Shown: positions 1 to 5,667 of the stretch, piece after piece
How positions within the stretch are numbered: position 1 is the stretch's first letter
Layout of the letters: each line of letters begins with the position of its first letter
Source of the DNA: Kordiimonadaceae bacterium
Lineage (GTDB): Bacteria > Pseudomonadota > Alphaproteobacteria > Sphingomonadales > Kordiimonadaceae
Length of the DNA stretch: 5,702 nucleotides
Assembly: GCA_016764715.1 (NCBI GenBank)
Contig: JAESRJ010000141.1
Span: 7,571-13,272 of the forward strand
Direction of reading: 5' to 3'
Made by a program: the position numbers and the translations under genes
The notes under the pieces: generated by a model
What the model saw: the letters and a program-made list of their open reading frames with translations, nothing else
Database searches by the model: none
What the model was told of the DNA's origin: nothing

Positions 1-9
1 ATAACGGTT

Positions 10-546
10 ATGATGAAGGCTCTTTTAGTTTTGCTGGTTCTTATTGGACATGCTGCTTATGCATCAGAGGAAACGGTGCCAGATTATATCGGTAAATTTA
101 GTAACGACCCCTCTGAAATTAGAGGGATTGAAGCTGTTATTGCAGATTTTAAAAAGGGCATTGTAAATCACGACGGTGCGTTGATTAACTCATTACTTTT
201 GCATGACGATATCCTGTGGATGGCGGCAGCAACAGAGCCGATGATGACTCCGGTTGAGGCGCAAGGAGATCCGAATTTCATAAAAAATGTCTTTTCAGGT
301 GGAGCACAGGGTTTTGTAAAGTTCGTTACCGAAAGTAAGCAGGACCTCGAAGAACGGTTTTATAACGTCAACATCACCCAGGATAATGGCCTTGCCGTGG
401 TGGTTTTTGACTATGATTTCCGTTCGGACGGCAAAGTTACTAACTACGGGATCGAGACATGGCAGATGTTTAAAATAGACGAAAAATGGCGCATCGCCAC
501 AGTTACCTGGTCGACTACGTCTGTGGACGAAAAGCGGGACCAATAA
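10..546 (+). CDS. Secreted NTF2/SnoaL-like protein, paralogue 1
   Basis: A 178-residue protein with a clear Sec signal peptide: M-M-K, a leucine/valine-rich core at residues 4-13, and a probable signal peptidase I site after A-Y-A (residues 16-18), before S-E-E. There is no cysteine at the cleavage site, so it is not a lipoprotein. The mature part (about 160 residues) looks like a cone-shaped NTF2-like (SnoaL/DUF4440-type) fold. A helical N-terminal half ends in HDGALINSLLLHDDIL (residues 54-69), followed by alternating strands ending in NYGIETWQMFKIDEKWRIAT. This is the usual arrangement of NTF2-like pocket proteins, which may be enzymes or binding proteins, so no reaction can be assigned. 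It probably acts in the periplasm or outside the cell. A second copy lies downstream at 857-1396. Either ATG (10 or 13) could start translation. Only nine upstream bases are in the window, so the promoter and ribosome binding site are not visible. Gene call firm, fold moderately sure, function unknown. Confidence 0.85.
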   Translation: MMKALLVLLVLIGHAAYASEETVPDYIGKFSNDPSEIRGIEAVIADFKKGIVNHDGALINSLLLHDDILWMAAATEPMMTPVEAQGDPNFIKNVFSGGAQGFVKFVTESKQDLEERFYNVNITQDNGLAVVVFDYDFRSDGKVTNYGIETWQMFKIDEKWRIATVTWSTTSVDEKRDQ

Positions 547-720
547 CCTTCTGCTAGCGAAAGCGCATTCTGCAGGTGGCTTCCATGAAGCGCGGTAGCG
601 GCATGACAGTGAAAGCCTCCAGCCAGCTCGGCACCAGAACAACCGACCGTTTCAGCCTTCCAGGCTACACCGCCGCCTATAACGCGATCACGCGGGCTTG
701 CGGCTAGCAGGGCGGCGGCC
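547..720. other. GC-rich intergenic block between the two paralogues
   Basis: Bases 551-720 are about 64% G+C by hand count (108 of 170), clearly richer than the gene before it and the 125 bases after it. An 8-base inverted repeat brackets most of it: CTGCTAGC at 551-558 and GCTAGCAG at 703-710. Its core GCTAGC is itself a palindrome, so this is weak evidence. Inside is a 40-codon reading frame on the plus strand (ATG 585, TAG 705-707). It has an AGGTGG five bases before the ATG and many C/G third positions, but I do not recognise the peptide. A stop at 555-557 closes the frame upstream. I infer a degraded gene fragment or a small dispersed element, not a functional gene. No target-site duplication was seen. 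Confidence 0.35.
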
Positions 721-779
721 AAAGCGACGAAATCGCTACAGCTTCCAATTCTTTGCGTTGTAACACTAAACGTAGGTTA

Positions 780-803
780 TTTTACCTTTTGTTGACGGTA
801 AAA
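780..803. repeat. Inverted repeat overlapping the -35 of the second NTF2-like gene
   Basis: TTTTACC at 780-786 and GGTAAAA at 797-803 are perfect 7-base inverted arms around a 10-base spacer that contains most of the predicted -35 element. The arm centres are 17 bases apart, which is closer to a short hairpin or a spaced operator than to a tight palindrome. A regulator binding here would occlude RNA polymerase, so an operator is plausible, but no cognate regulator is evident. As RNA it would be a weak A/U-rich hairpin. Confidence 0.35.
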
Positions 804-820
804 AGCGCCTGCCATACAGT
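792..820 (+). promoter_or_regulatory. Predicted sigma-70-type promoter for the second NTF2-like gene
   Basis: TTGACG (792-797, five of six to consensus) is followed by a 17-base spacer and TACAGT (815-820, four of six, including the important second A and last T). The start point would fall near 827, leaving a leader of about 30 bases before the ATG at 857. The location in the AT-rich part of the gap supports the call. It also suggests that the second paralogue can be transcribed independently of the first. Confidence 0.5.
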
Positions 821-856
821 TTCGCCATGGGTAATTGAAAGTCAGGGGTGAAAACT

Positions 857-1396
857 ATGATGCAGGTTTTGTTGGTTCTGTTGGTGCTTGTCGGGCACTC
901 TACTTCCTATGCGGCAGAGGAAAAAATGCCAGACTATGTGGGCAAATACAGCAATGTTCCTGCCGAGATTGCTGCCATTGAAGCGATTGTTGATAAATTT
1001 CAAAAAGCCATCATTGCCCATGACGGCGCGGCAATCAATGCGCTCTTATTGCATGATGATATCCTGTTCATATCGGCGGCCCCGCAAAAGATGATTGACC
1101 GCGTCCGCGAACTACAAGACCCGGATTATATGAAAAAACGGCCTTCTGGGCAGGCGCAGGGCTTTGTGAAATTTGTCTCTGAGAGCAAGATGGCGATTGA
1201 AGAGCGCTTCTATAATGTCAAAATCACCGAGGATAGTGGCTTCGCGCTAGTGGTGTTTGACTATGATTTCCGTATGGACGGCACCGTTACCAATTACGGC
1301 ATAGAGACATGGCAGATGTTTAAAGTTGACGGCATATGGCGCATTGCCACCGTTGCTTGGTCTGCGACGCCCACCGGAAAAATGCCAGATCACTAA
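857..1396 (+). CDS. Secreted NTF2/SnoaL-like protein, paralogue 2
   Basis: A 179-residue paralogue of the protein at 10-546, with 111 of about 178 aligned positions identical by hand count. The signal peptide is M-M-Q followed by a leucine/valine core, with likely cleavage after S-Y-A (residues 17-19), before A-E-E; no lipobox. The best conserved blocks are PDY.GK.SN near the mature N-terminus, HDGA.IN.LLLHDDIL, the AQGFVKFV segment, EERFYNV, VVFDYDFR, and the NYGIETWQMFK...WRIAT strands. Conservation of these charged and aromatic blocks suggests a shared pocket. The central stretch, about residues 70-95, and the C-terminal tail diverge. A GTG at 848 would add three residues, but it overlaps the Shine-Dalgarno AGGGG (844-848). 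That motif stands eight bases before ATG 857, and this ATG aligns with the other copy's MM start. It has its own predicted promoter at 792-820. Function unknown; periplasmic or secreted location inferred. Confidence 0.87.
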   Translation: MMQVLLVLLVLVGHSTSYAAEEKMPDYVGKYSNVPAEIAAIEAIVDKFQKAIIAHDGAAINALLLHDDILFISAAPQKMIDRVRELQDPDYMKKRPSGQAQGFVKFVSESKMAIEERFYNVKITEDSGFALVVFDYDFRMDGTVTNYGIETWQMFKVDGIWRIATVAWSATPTGKMPDH

Positions 1397-1456
1397 GAAA
1401 CTAACGTTTAAAGTCAGTGAGGTAGTTCCCTTGTGCCGCGCACCTGCAGCCTAGCC

Positions 1457-2293
1457 CTAGGACTGGGTGTTTAGTTGATTTTTGTAGCGTCTGCTGGCGC
1501 GCAGGGTTTCTCCGCCACGTAGTTTTACTGTCAGGTCTCCGCCAGCGATGGGCCTTGTCTCTACAATGGCCGCGCGGTTTACAACGAACGAGCGGTGGAT
1601 GCGCACGGCGTCGCATCCTGCTTCCTGCAAGGCCTCCGTAAGCTCTGACAAAGTGATCCGCGCTAACTGCTCGCCAGAGACAGATGTAATCTCAGCATAA
1701 TTGCTGGCGCTTTTTGCATATAGGAATTCCTGCGGATAAATCAGAAGGTTTGTGCCGCCGCTTTTTAGGTGAATGGGTTCCGCTGCTGCCTTCTTTGCTT
1801 TGTTAGCTTGCATAAGCTGGCGCTGCAACATTGCGACAAGGAATAACAGGATGAAGGTGACGCCGTCTTTCCGGAACTCATACAGGCTAACAACTACCAC
1901 GGCATCGCTGTAGAACTCATAGTTTCCACCAAAAAGGCCCGGCCAAAAGACTTTGCGGATCCCGATCATAATTGACACATGAAAGGTAGAGAACACACCA
2001 CTGAGCACTGCGTAAGGTATAACTAAACGAAGCCATGTAGCCCGCGACAACGGGAATTTGTCAAACAAAGCAAAGAGCAGAGGCAAAGCTAAAGCGATGC
2101 TTATGAAACTGGAATATTCCTCTAGTACCGCCTTTTGCCAAAGCATCTGTACACCGTAGCGCTCAGCATCAGCGAGCTTGGTGGCGGTGTTTGCCGCTGC
2201 GATTATGAATGTCACTATAGCGAGTAACCATAGAATTGGATCCTTGGTGCGCAGGTAGACTTGTCGCCGGTATGATTTCAAAAAATCGCTCAT
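1457..2293 (-). CDS. Membrane-bound LytTR-family transcriptional regulator
   Basis: A 278-residue protein with an N-terminal membrane module and a C-terminal LytTR DNA-binding domain. Four likely transmembrane helices lie at about 20-37, 62-79, 88-112 and 143-161. Basic residues at 9-17 and around 79-89 and 164-168 place both ends in the cytoplasm. A lysine-rich linker (161-171) leads to the LytTR domain (about 173-274), recognised by EFLYAKSASNYAEI, the IHRSFVVNRAAI strand-turn and the closing SRRYKNQL. There is no receiver domain, so it is not a phosphorelay response regulator. It more likely senses through its membrane part, a one-component layout. The family binds direct-repeat boxes about two helical turns apart, and such repeats lie just upstream (2348-2414) between it and the divergent acyltransferase, its likely target. 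No Shine-Dalgarno precedes ATG 2293, and a predicted promoter at 2300-2327 suggests a leaderless mRNA. It converges on the NTF2-like gene, with a 60-base gap holding only a weak hairpin near 1447-1465. Confidence 0.93.
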   Translation of the reverse strand: MSDFLKSYRRQVYLRTKDPILWLLAIVTFIIAAANTATKLADAERYGVQMLWQKAVLEEYSSFISIALALPLLFALFDKFPLSRATWLRLVIPYAVLSGVFSTFHVSIMIGIRKVFWPGLFGGNYEFYSDAVVVVSLYEFRKDGVTFILLFLVAMLQRQLMQANKAKKAAAEPIHLKSGGTNLLIYPQEFLYAKSASNYAEITSVSGEQLARITLSELTEALQEAGCDAVRIHRSFVVNRAAIVETRPIAGGDLTVKLRGGETLRASRRYKNQLNTQS

Positions 2294-2299
2294 GTGTGC

Positions 2300-2327
2300 A
2301 GTATATCCGGGCTGGCGGCCCTGTAAA
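2300..2327 (-). promoter_or_regulatory. Predicted promoter of the LytTR gene, giving a leaderless transcript
   Basis: Read on the minus strand, TTTACA (2327-2322, five of six) is followed by a 16-base spacer and TATACT (2305-2300, five of six). The usual distance from the -10 to +1 puts the start point at about 2293, the A of the ATG. This agrees with the absence of any Shine-Dalgarno before that ATG. The nearest LytTR-like box is centred about 63 bases upstream of the start point, a common place for an activator. Confidence 0.5.
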
Positions 2328-2347
2328 CTCGATAACTAGAGCCGGTG

Positions 2348-2414
2348 TTACCGCTTGTCCCTTCGGGTTATCCGCTTAGCCCAGGCTACATTTATACTTT
2401 TACCGCTTATCCCT
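2348..2414 (+). promoter_or_regulatory. Three direct repeats resembling LytTR-binding boxes
   Basis: Three copies of an 11-base core occur in the same orientation: CCGCTTGTCCC (2351-2361), CCGCTTAGCCC (2372-2382) and CCGCTTATCCC (2403-2413). Copies 1 and 3 extend to 15 bases with one mismatch (TTACCGCTTRTCCCT, 2348-2362 and 2400-2414). Copy 2 is preceded by TTAT. The steps are 21 and 31 bases, close to two and three turns of the helix, so all boxes face the same side. LytTR proteins such as AgrA, ComE and AlgR bind direct repeats about 21 bases apart, and CCGCTTGTC differs at one position from the AlgR-type core CCGTTYGTC as I remember it. The array lies between the divergent LytTR and acyltransferase genes. 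I infer that it is the operator of the LytTR protein; binding is not demonstrated. Confidence 0.65.
2393..2398 (+). promoter_or_regulatory. Possible -10 element for the acyltransferase gene
   Basis: TATACT (five of six to consensus, and the same hexamer as the predicted -10 of the LytTR gene) lies between repeat boxes 2 and 3. No acceptable -35 stands 16-18 bases upstream; box 2 (2372-2382) occupies that region instead, as in promoters that depend on an activator. The start point would be near 2405, inside box 3, and the leader would be about 100 bases. A weaker alternative -10 is TATTTT at 2455-2460. The choice is uncertain. Confidence 0.3.
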
Positions 2415-2503
2415 GATGAGGTGTTATTGGCCCAAGCCGCGTGCTTGCAGTGTTTATTTTTCGTAGCGTCGAATTACCCGGTCACGACAAAACGAGAAGA
2501 AAC

Positions 2504-3706
2504 ATGGAAAACCATAACACGCAAGTAAACGCTCAGGACACGCGCCGATATGACCTCGATTGGCTCAGGATTATCGCCTTTGGTCTTCTAATCTTATATC
2601 ACGTCGGCATGTTTTACGTTTCGTGGGGGTGGCACGTGAAAAGCCCGCATGCAGGGCCTTTTGCTGAACCAGCTATGATGCTGCTGAACCCCTGGCGTAT
2701 GCCGCTACTGTTTCTTATATCAGGCGTGGCGATCATTTTTGCAGCGGAGAAAATGGGGTTAAGAACCTTGAGTTGGAAACGCACTGTACGTCTGTTCGTA
2801 CCTCTGGTTTTCGGCATGCTCTTCATCGTTGCACCGCAATCCTATTTTGAGCTGCTGGCGAAAGGCGAAATTCAGGCGGGGTATCTGGAGTTTTACCAAA
2901 TCTACGTATCCGGTCACGAGGGTTATTCGGTTACGGTGCCGACGTGGAACCATTTGTGGTATCTCGTTTATCTGATAACCTATTCGCTAATAGTGTTGCC
3001 TTTTGTGCCAGCGATAAACTGGCTTGGGGAAAAGATGGATACGCCGGGTTTTGAACGCCTTATGAGCGGTGGGCGTATATTCTTGATACCTGCAGCGCTT
3101 TTCGTAACCTACCGTTTTACCACCGATATATGGTTCCCCGAACATACGCATGCCTTGGTTGATGACTGGGGTGCCCATGCGCGCTATTTCAGTTATTTCA
3201 TCGTTGGTATGTTGATCGCTAAGAACACTGCCTTTTGGCGGGTTTTGGCTGCTACATGGCGCACCGGTTTAGTCTTGGTTCTGGTATCAGCAGCCATTTT
3301 ATTGCCAATGTGGGTTAACTGGGAAAACTGGACTGGAAACCAATGGTTTGTTGATATCATTCGGGCGTGGCGGGTTATCTATGCATGGGCGGTGATCGCA
3401 ACAGTGATGGGCGTTGCGCAGCTTTATCTCAACCGACCCAGCAAACGCTTAAGCTACTTAACCGAAGCGGTATTCCCCTACTATATCCTGCACCAGACGT
3501 TGATTGTTGTCATAGGTGTCGCAGCTGCCTCGCTAGCCTTGCCGGCAGCGATTGAGTTTTTGGTTGTGCTCGCGGGGACGGTGTTCGGGTGCTTACTGCT
3601 ACACGAGTATATCATTCGCCGTACAGTGTTTCTGCGGCCGCTCTTCGGGTTGCCGTTAAAACCAAAACAACGCCAGTCTGCGGACAAGCTCCAACCAGCA
3701 GAGTAG
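2504..3706 (+). CDS. Acyltransferase-3 family integral membrane protein (OpgC/OafA-like)
   Basis: A 400-residue polytopic protein of the acyltransferase-3 family, which moves acyl groups (acetyl, succinyl) across or within the inner membrane onto glycans. The N-terminus shows the family hallmark: YDLDWLR (16-22) and an R-X10-H motif formed by R22 and H33 in the first helix, the likely catalytic or acyl-donor site. Further signs are WRMPLLFLISG (64-74), a basic turn WKRTVRLFVPL (91-101), NHLWYLVYL (149-157) and the late YLTEAVFPYYILHQ (318-331). About ten hydrophobic helices can be counted. The length fits OpgC-like members (about 385-400). The acyl group and acceptor (O-antigen, periplasmic glucan, other polysaccharide) cannot be told. 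ATG 2504 is preferred over GTG 2441: GAGAAG at 2494-2499 is well placed, and homology to the family begins only after residue 10. The gene is divergent from the LytTR gene, with the box array between them. After its TAG, the same frame stays open for 54 codons. Confidence 0.92.
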   Translation: MENHNTQVNAQDTRRYDLDWLRIIAFGLLILYHVGMFYVSWGWHVKSPHAGPFAEPAMMLLNPWRMPLLFLISGVAIIFAAEKMGLRTLSWKRTVRLFVPLVFGMLFIVAPQSYFELLAKGEIQAGYLEFYQIYVSGHEGYSVTVPTWNHLWYLVYLITYSLIVLPFVPAINWLGEKMDTPGFERLMSGGRIFLIPAALFVTYRFTTDIWFPEHTHALVDDWGAHARYFSYFIVGMLIAKNTAFWRVLAATWRTGLVLVLVSAAILLPMWVNWENWTGNQWFVDIIRAWRVIYAWAVIATVMGVAQLYLNRPSKRLSYLTEAVFPYYILHQTLIVVIGVAAASLALPAAIEFLVVLAGTVFGCLLLHEYIIRRTVFLRPLFGLPLKPKQRQSADKLQPAE

Positions 3707-3871
3707 CCCACGCAATATGGCCGGCTGTGCTTGGTCGGCGCGTATGTTGCGTGGCTGACAGTTTTCTGGAATCACTGGCGACTGTTGGCTTTTTCGTTCG
3801 CCTGCCTTGCCGTCTATATGCGGCACGCTGTCACGCCAAAAGTAAGGGCCCACCCCCGCATGTTAGCGTAA
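3707..3871 (+). pseudogene. Possible remnant: 54 hydrophobic codons in frame after the acyltransferase stop
   Basis: Directly after TAG 3704-3706 the same frame continues for 54 codons to TAA 3869-3871. It encodes two membrane-like segments (LCLVGAYVAWLTVF and LLAFSFACLAVYM) and a basic tail RHAVTPKVRAHPRMLA. Third positions are G/C-rich (roughly two thirds), as in real coding DNA. There is no ATG near its beginning; the first ATG is codon 38, so it is not a normal gene. The acyltransferase already has full family length, so readthrough is not needed. The likeliest explanation is the 3' end of a membrane-protein gene whose front was lost, but chance hydrophobicity cannot be excluded. Confidence 0.25.
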
Positions 3872-3884
3872 TCTCACGTGGGGG
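3853..3884 (+). other. GC-rich hairpin ahead of the small membrane protein gene
   Basis: CCCCCGCATG (3853-3862) pairs with CACGTGGGGG (3875-3884), with one A-C mismatch and one G-U pair, around a 12-base loop. The five consecutive C-G pairs at the base make it stable. No run of T follows (CCTGTTCTGG), so it is not a standard intrinsic terminator. It ends eight bases before the GGAG Shine-Dalgarno at 3893-3896. It could slow transcription from upstream, protect an RNA 5' end, or affect translation of the gene at 3904. Confidence 0.4.
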
Positions 3885-3903
3885 CCTGTTCTGGAGTATA
3901 GTT

Positions 3904-4275
3904 ATGAACACTCTGCTTATTGCTGCGTCGACAGCTGGCTTTATAACCTTTGCAGTTCATACATGGATTGGAACACCGCGTGTGGCGCTCCCTCTTTTGG
4001 AAACGGATTTGCCCGATCCGGTGAAATGTATCAATTACGGGAGCTGGCACGGCATGACGGTTTGCCTGTTTTTTATGGCGAGCGCCTTTGCTATCGCTGC
4101 CATCTATCCTGAGGCAATTGAACTTGCGTGGTTCGCGTTTCTATTTAACGTCTCAATGTTGATCCTGTCGGTCACTCTGGTGATCAAAATGAAACAAAGC
4201 TTTAAACGTATCATTCACTGGATCATGTTCTCAACAACGGCTATTTTGGCGGGCTTTGGGCTGCTTGCCGGATAA
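3904..4275 (+). CDS. Small four-helix membrane protein of unknown function
   Basis: A 123-residue protein, almost entirely membrane-embedded, with helices at about 3-21, 47-67, 74-95 and 104-121. The only sizeable soluble piece is the loop between helices 1 and 2 (residues 22-46). Residues that look conserved-type rather than merely hydrophobic are H19, G23, P30-L31-L32, and the W48-H49 pair at the start of helix 2. I recall small proteobacterial membrane proteins with a similar H...G......PLL...WH spacing, but know no assigned function and give no symbol. Start ATG 3904 is chosen because GGAG (3893-3896) stands seven bases before it and the first helix begins there. A longer frame upstream (from 3589) overlaps the acyltransferase out of frame and is rejected. 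No clear promoter was found; it could be transcribed with the acyltransferase 197 bases upstream, past the hairpin at 3853-3884. Confidence 0.82.
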   Translation: MNTLLIAASTAGFITFAVHTWIGTPRVALPLLETDLPDPVKCINYGSWHGMTVCLFFMASAFAIAAIYPEAIELAWFAFLFNVSMLILSVTLVIKMKQSFKRIIHWIMFSTTAILAGFGLLAG

Positions 4276-4289
4276 GCGATAACCTTTGA

Positions 4290-4315
4290 CTCTCACGCGC
4301 TCGGAGCGTAGAGAG
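4290..4315 (+). other. Hairpin between the small membrane protein gene and rlmN
   Basis: CTCTC-ACGC (4290-4298) pairs with GCGT-(A)-GAGAG (4306-4315), giving nine base pairs with one bulged A around a 7-base loop. It begins 14 bases after the stop codon at 4273-4275. No T-run follows, so a classical intrinsic terminator is not supported; it could stabilise the 3' end of the upstream mRNA. A weak promoter-like pair, TTGACT (4286-4291) and TAGAGA (4309-4314) at 17 bases, overlaps it and might serve rlmN, but matches poorly at the -10. Confidence 0.3.
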
Positions 4316-4405
4316 CGGCATATCAAGTAACCTCTTTCTGGTGGAACGCCCGGAAGGCATAAACGCCCTGGCGCAGTTTTGGCTGCAAAAGGCAGGAAGA
4401 AAAAG

Positions 4406-5620
4406 ATGCAAATTACTCCGAACGGCCACGAGCCGATTATCTCACCACGTGTAAATTTTGCGGACCCTAGCGGCAAAGTAAACCTGCTGGGCCTAAGCCG
4501 CGATGAGCTTAAAGGCGCGCTACGCGATTTCGGTGTGGCTGAAAAACAGCTACGTATGCGTGCGACACAGCTTTGGCACTGGGTTTACCACCGCGGGGCC
4601 AGTGATTTTGATGTGATGACAACTATTTCCAAAGATATGCGCGCCAAACTTAAGGAAGCTTTTGTTGTTGAGCGCCCGGAAGTTGTTGAAGCGCAATATT
4701 CCGAGGACGGCACGCGTAAATATCTGATCCGCTTTGCCGACGGTAATGAAGCCGAAGCGGTGTACATCCCTGAAGAAGGCCGCGGCACTTTGTGTGTTTC
4801 CAGCCAAGTTGGCTGCACGCTGAACTGTAAGTTCTGCCACACAGGCACCATGCGCCTTGTGCGCAACCTGACAGCTGGCGAAATTGTTGCTCAATTGATG
4901 ATTGTGCGCGATGATTTAGGTGAGTGGGAAAGCCCAACCAAGGGCCGCATGGTTACAAATATTGTGATGATGGGTATGGGCGAGCCCCTCTATAATTTTG
5001 ATAATGTGAAGCAGGCACTAGAGATCATTATGGACGAAGAGGGCATACAGCTTTCTCGCCGCCGCATAACGCTGTCTACGTCTGGCGTCGTGCCACATAT
5101 GGAACGTTGCGGACACGAAATTGGGGTGAACCTAGCCGTTTCCCTGCACGCAGTGACCGACGAAATCCGCTCTGAGATCATGCCGATCAACAAAAAATAC
5201 AATCTTGATGCTGTTCTGACGGCCTGCATGAATTACCCAGGTGCGCATAATGCCCGCCGCATCACTTTCGAATATGCTATGTTGAAAGGTATCAACGATA
5301 GCGATGAAGATGCCCGGCAACTGGTATGGCTTATGCGCAAATATAAGCTGCCAGCAAAGATCAACCTGATCCCCTTCAATCCGTGGCCGGGCGTGGAATA
5401 TGAATGCTCCAGCGACGAACGCATCAAGCGTTTCTCTGATATTATTTATGAAGCGGGCATATCTGCGCCGATACGTAGGCCCCGAGGCCGAGATATTATG
5501 GCGGCGTGCGGCCAGCTGAAATCAGCGTCCGAGAAGAAATCAAAAGCGCAAATTGCTCGCGATCTGGTTGCTGCGACGGCTTCTACAGAACATCAACATT
5601 CTGCAACGGGTCTAAGCTAA
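4406..5620 (+). CDS. rlmN: Dual-specificity 23S rRNA A2503 / tRNA A37 C2-methyltransferase RlmN
   Basis: A 404-residue radical-SAM enzyme that methylates C2 of adenosine 2503 in 23S rRNA and, in characterised homologues, of adenosine 37 in some tRNAs, tuning translation accuracy; it acts in the cytoplasm. The C-X3-C-X2-C cluster motif is C137-TLN-C141-KF-C144, binding the [4Fe-4S] cluster. C130 in [11 protein letters not shown] matches the resolving cysteine (C118 in E. coli), and C368 in [12 protein letters not shown] matches the methyl-carrying cysteine (C355). [10 protein letters not shown] (192-201), the SAM-binding stretch, and LSTSGVVP and NLAVSLHA are also present, so all key residues are intact. 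A serine/lysine-rich tail of about 30 residues follows the catalytic end; the length is a little above E. coli (384), as is common in alphaproteobacteria. ATG 4406 is chosen over TTG 4379 because AGGA (4394-4397) lies eight bases before it. It is probably transcribed on its own or with the preceding small gene (130-base gap). Confidence 0.97.
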   Translation: MQITPNGHEPIISPRVNFADPSGKVNLLGLSRDELKGALRDFGVAEKQLRMRATQLWHWVYHRGASDFDVMTTISKDMRAKLKEAFVVERPEVVEAQYSEDGTRKYLIRFADGNEAEAVYIPEEGRGTLCVSSQVGCTLNCKFCHTGTMRLVRNLTAGEIVAQLMIVRDDLGEWESPTKGRMVTNIVMMGMGEPLYNFDNVKQALEIIMDEEGIQLSRRRITLSTSGVVPHMERCGHEIGVNLAVSLHAVTDEIRSEIMPINKKYNLDAVLTACMNYPGAHNARRITFEYAMLKGINDSDEDARQLVWLMRKYKLPAKINLIPFNPWPGVEYECSSDERIKRFSDIIYEAGISAPIRRPRGRDIMAACGQLKSASEKKSKAQIARDLVAATASTEHQHSATGLS

Positions 5621-5667
5621 AACTAGCGGTGTGGAAGTGCCTGCAGGTATTTTCGGCCACCTCTACT

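Noticed and set aside
444..722. Minus-strand reading frame of 92 codons over the end of the first NTF2-like gene and the GC-rich block
   Set aside because: Starts at TTG, half of it is antisense to a real gene, and the peptide shows no recognisable motif; high G+C explains the open frame.
827..838. Mini reading frame ATG GGT AAT TGA in the leader of the second NTF2-like gene as a regulatory upstream peptide
   Set aside because: Three codons, no ribosome binding site, and its ATG lies at about the predicted transcription start.
848..856. GTG at 848 as the start of the second NTF2-like gene
   Set aside because: It overlaps the AGGGG Shine-Dalgarno that serves ATG 857 with ideal spacing, and ATG 857 aligns with the start of the paralogue.
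1447..1465. Hairpin CAGCCTA/TAGG-A-CTG in the 60-base gap between convergent genes as a bidirectional terminator
   Set aside because: Only seven pairs with a bulge, overlaps the LytTR stop codon, and no T-run follows directly on either strand.
2441..2503. GTG at 2441 as the acyltransferase start (21 extra residues)
   Set aside because: No good Shine-Dalgarno, the added residues do not resemble the family, and ATG 2504 has GAGAAG just upstream.
3589..3903. Long N-terminal extension of the small membrane protein beginning inside the acyltransferase
   Set aside because: It overlaps a well-supported gene out of frame, contains basic and cysteine-rich low-quality sequence, and the real start at 3904 has GGAG seven bases upstream and begins the first helix.
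4269..4284. A fourth LytTR-like box, GGTTATCGCTTATCC on the minus strand, at the stop of the small membrane protein gene
   Set aside because: Single copy with no partner at 21 or 31 bases, overlapping a coding end; most likely chance similarity.
4345..4368. Short direct repeat AACGCCC (4345-4351 and 4362-4368) upstream of rlmN
   Set aside because: Seven bases twice in GC-rich DNA with no other supporting structure; expected by chance.
4379..4405. TTG at 4379 as the rlmN start
   Set aside because: The added residues would be encoded by the Shine-Dalgarno region itself; ATG 4406 follows AGGA at good spacing.
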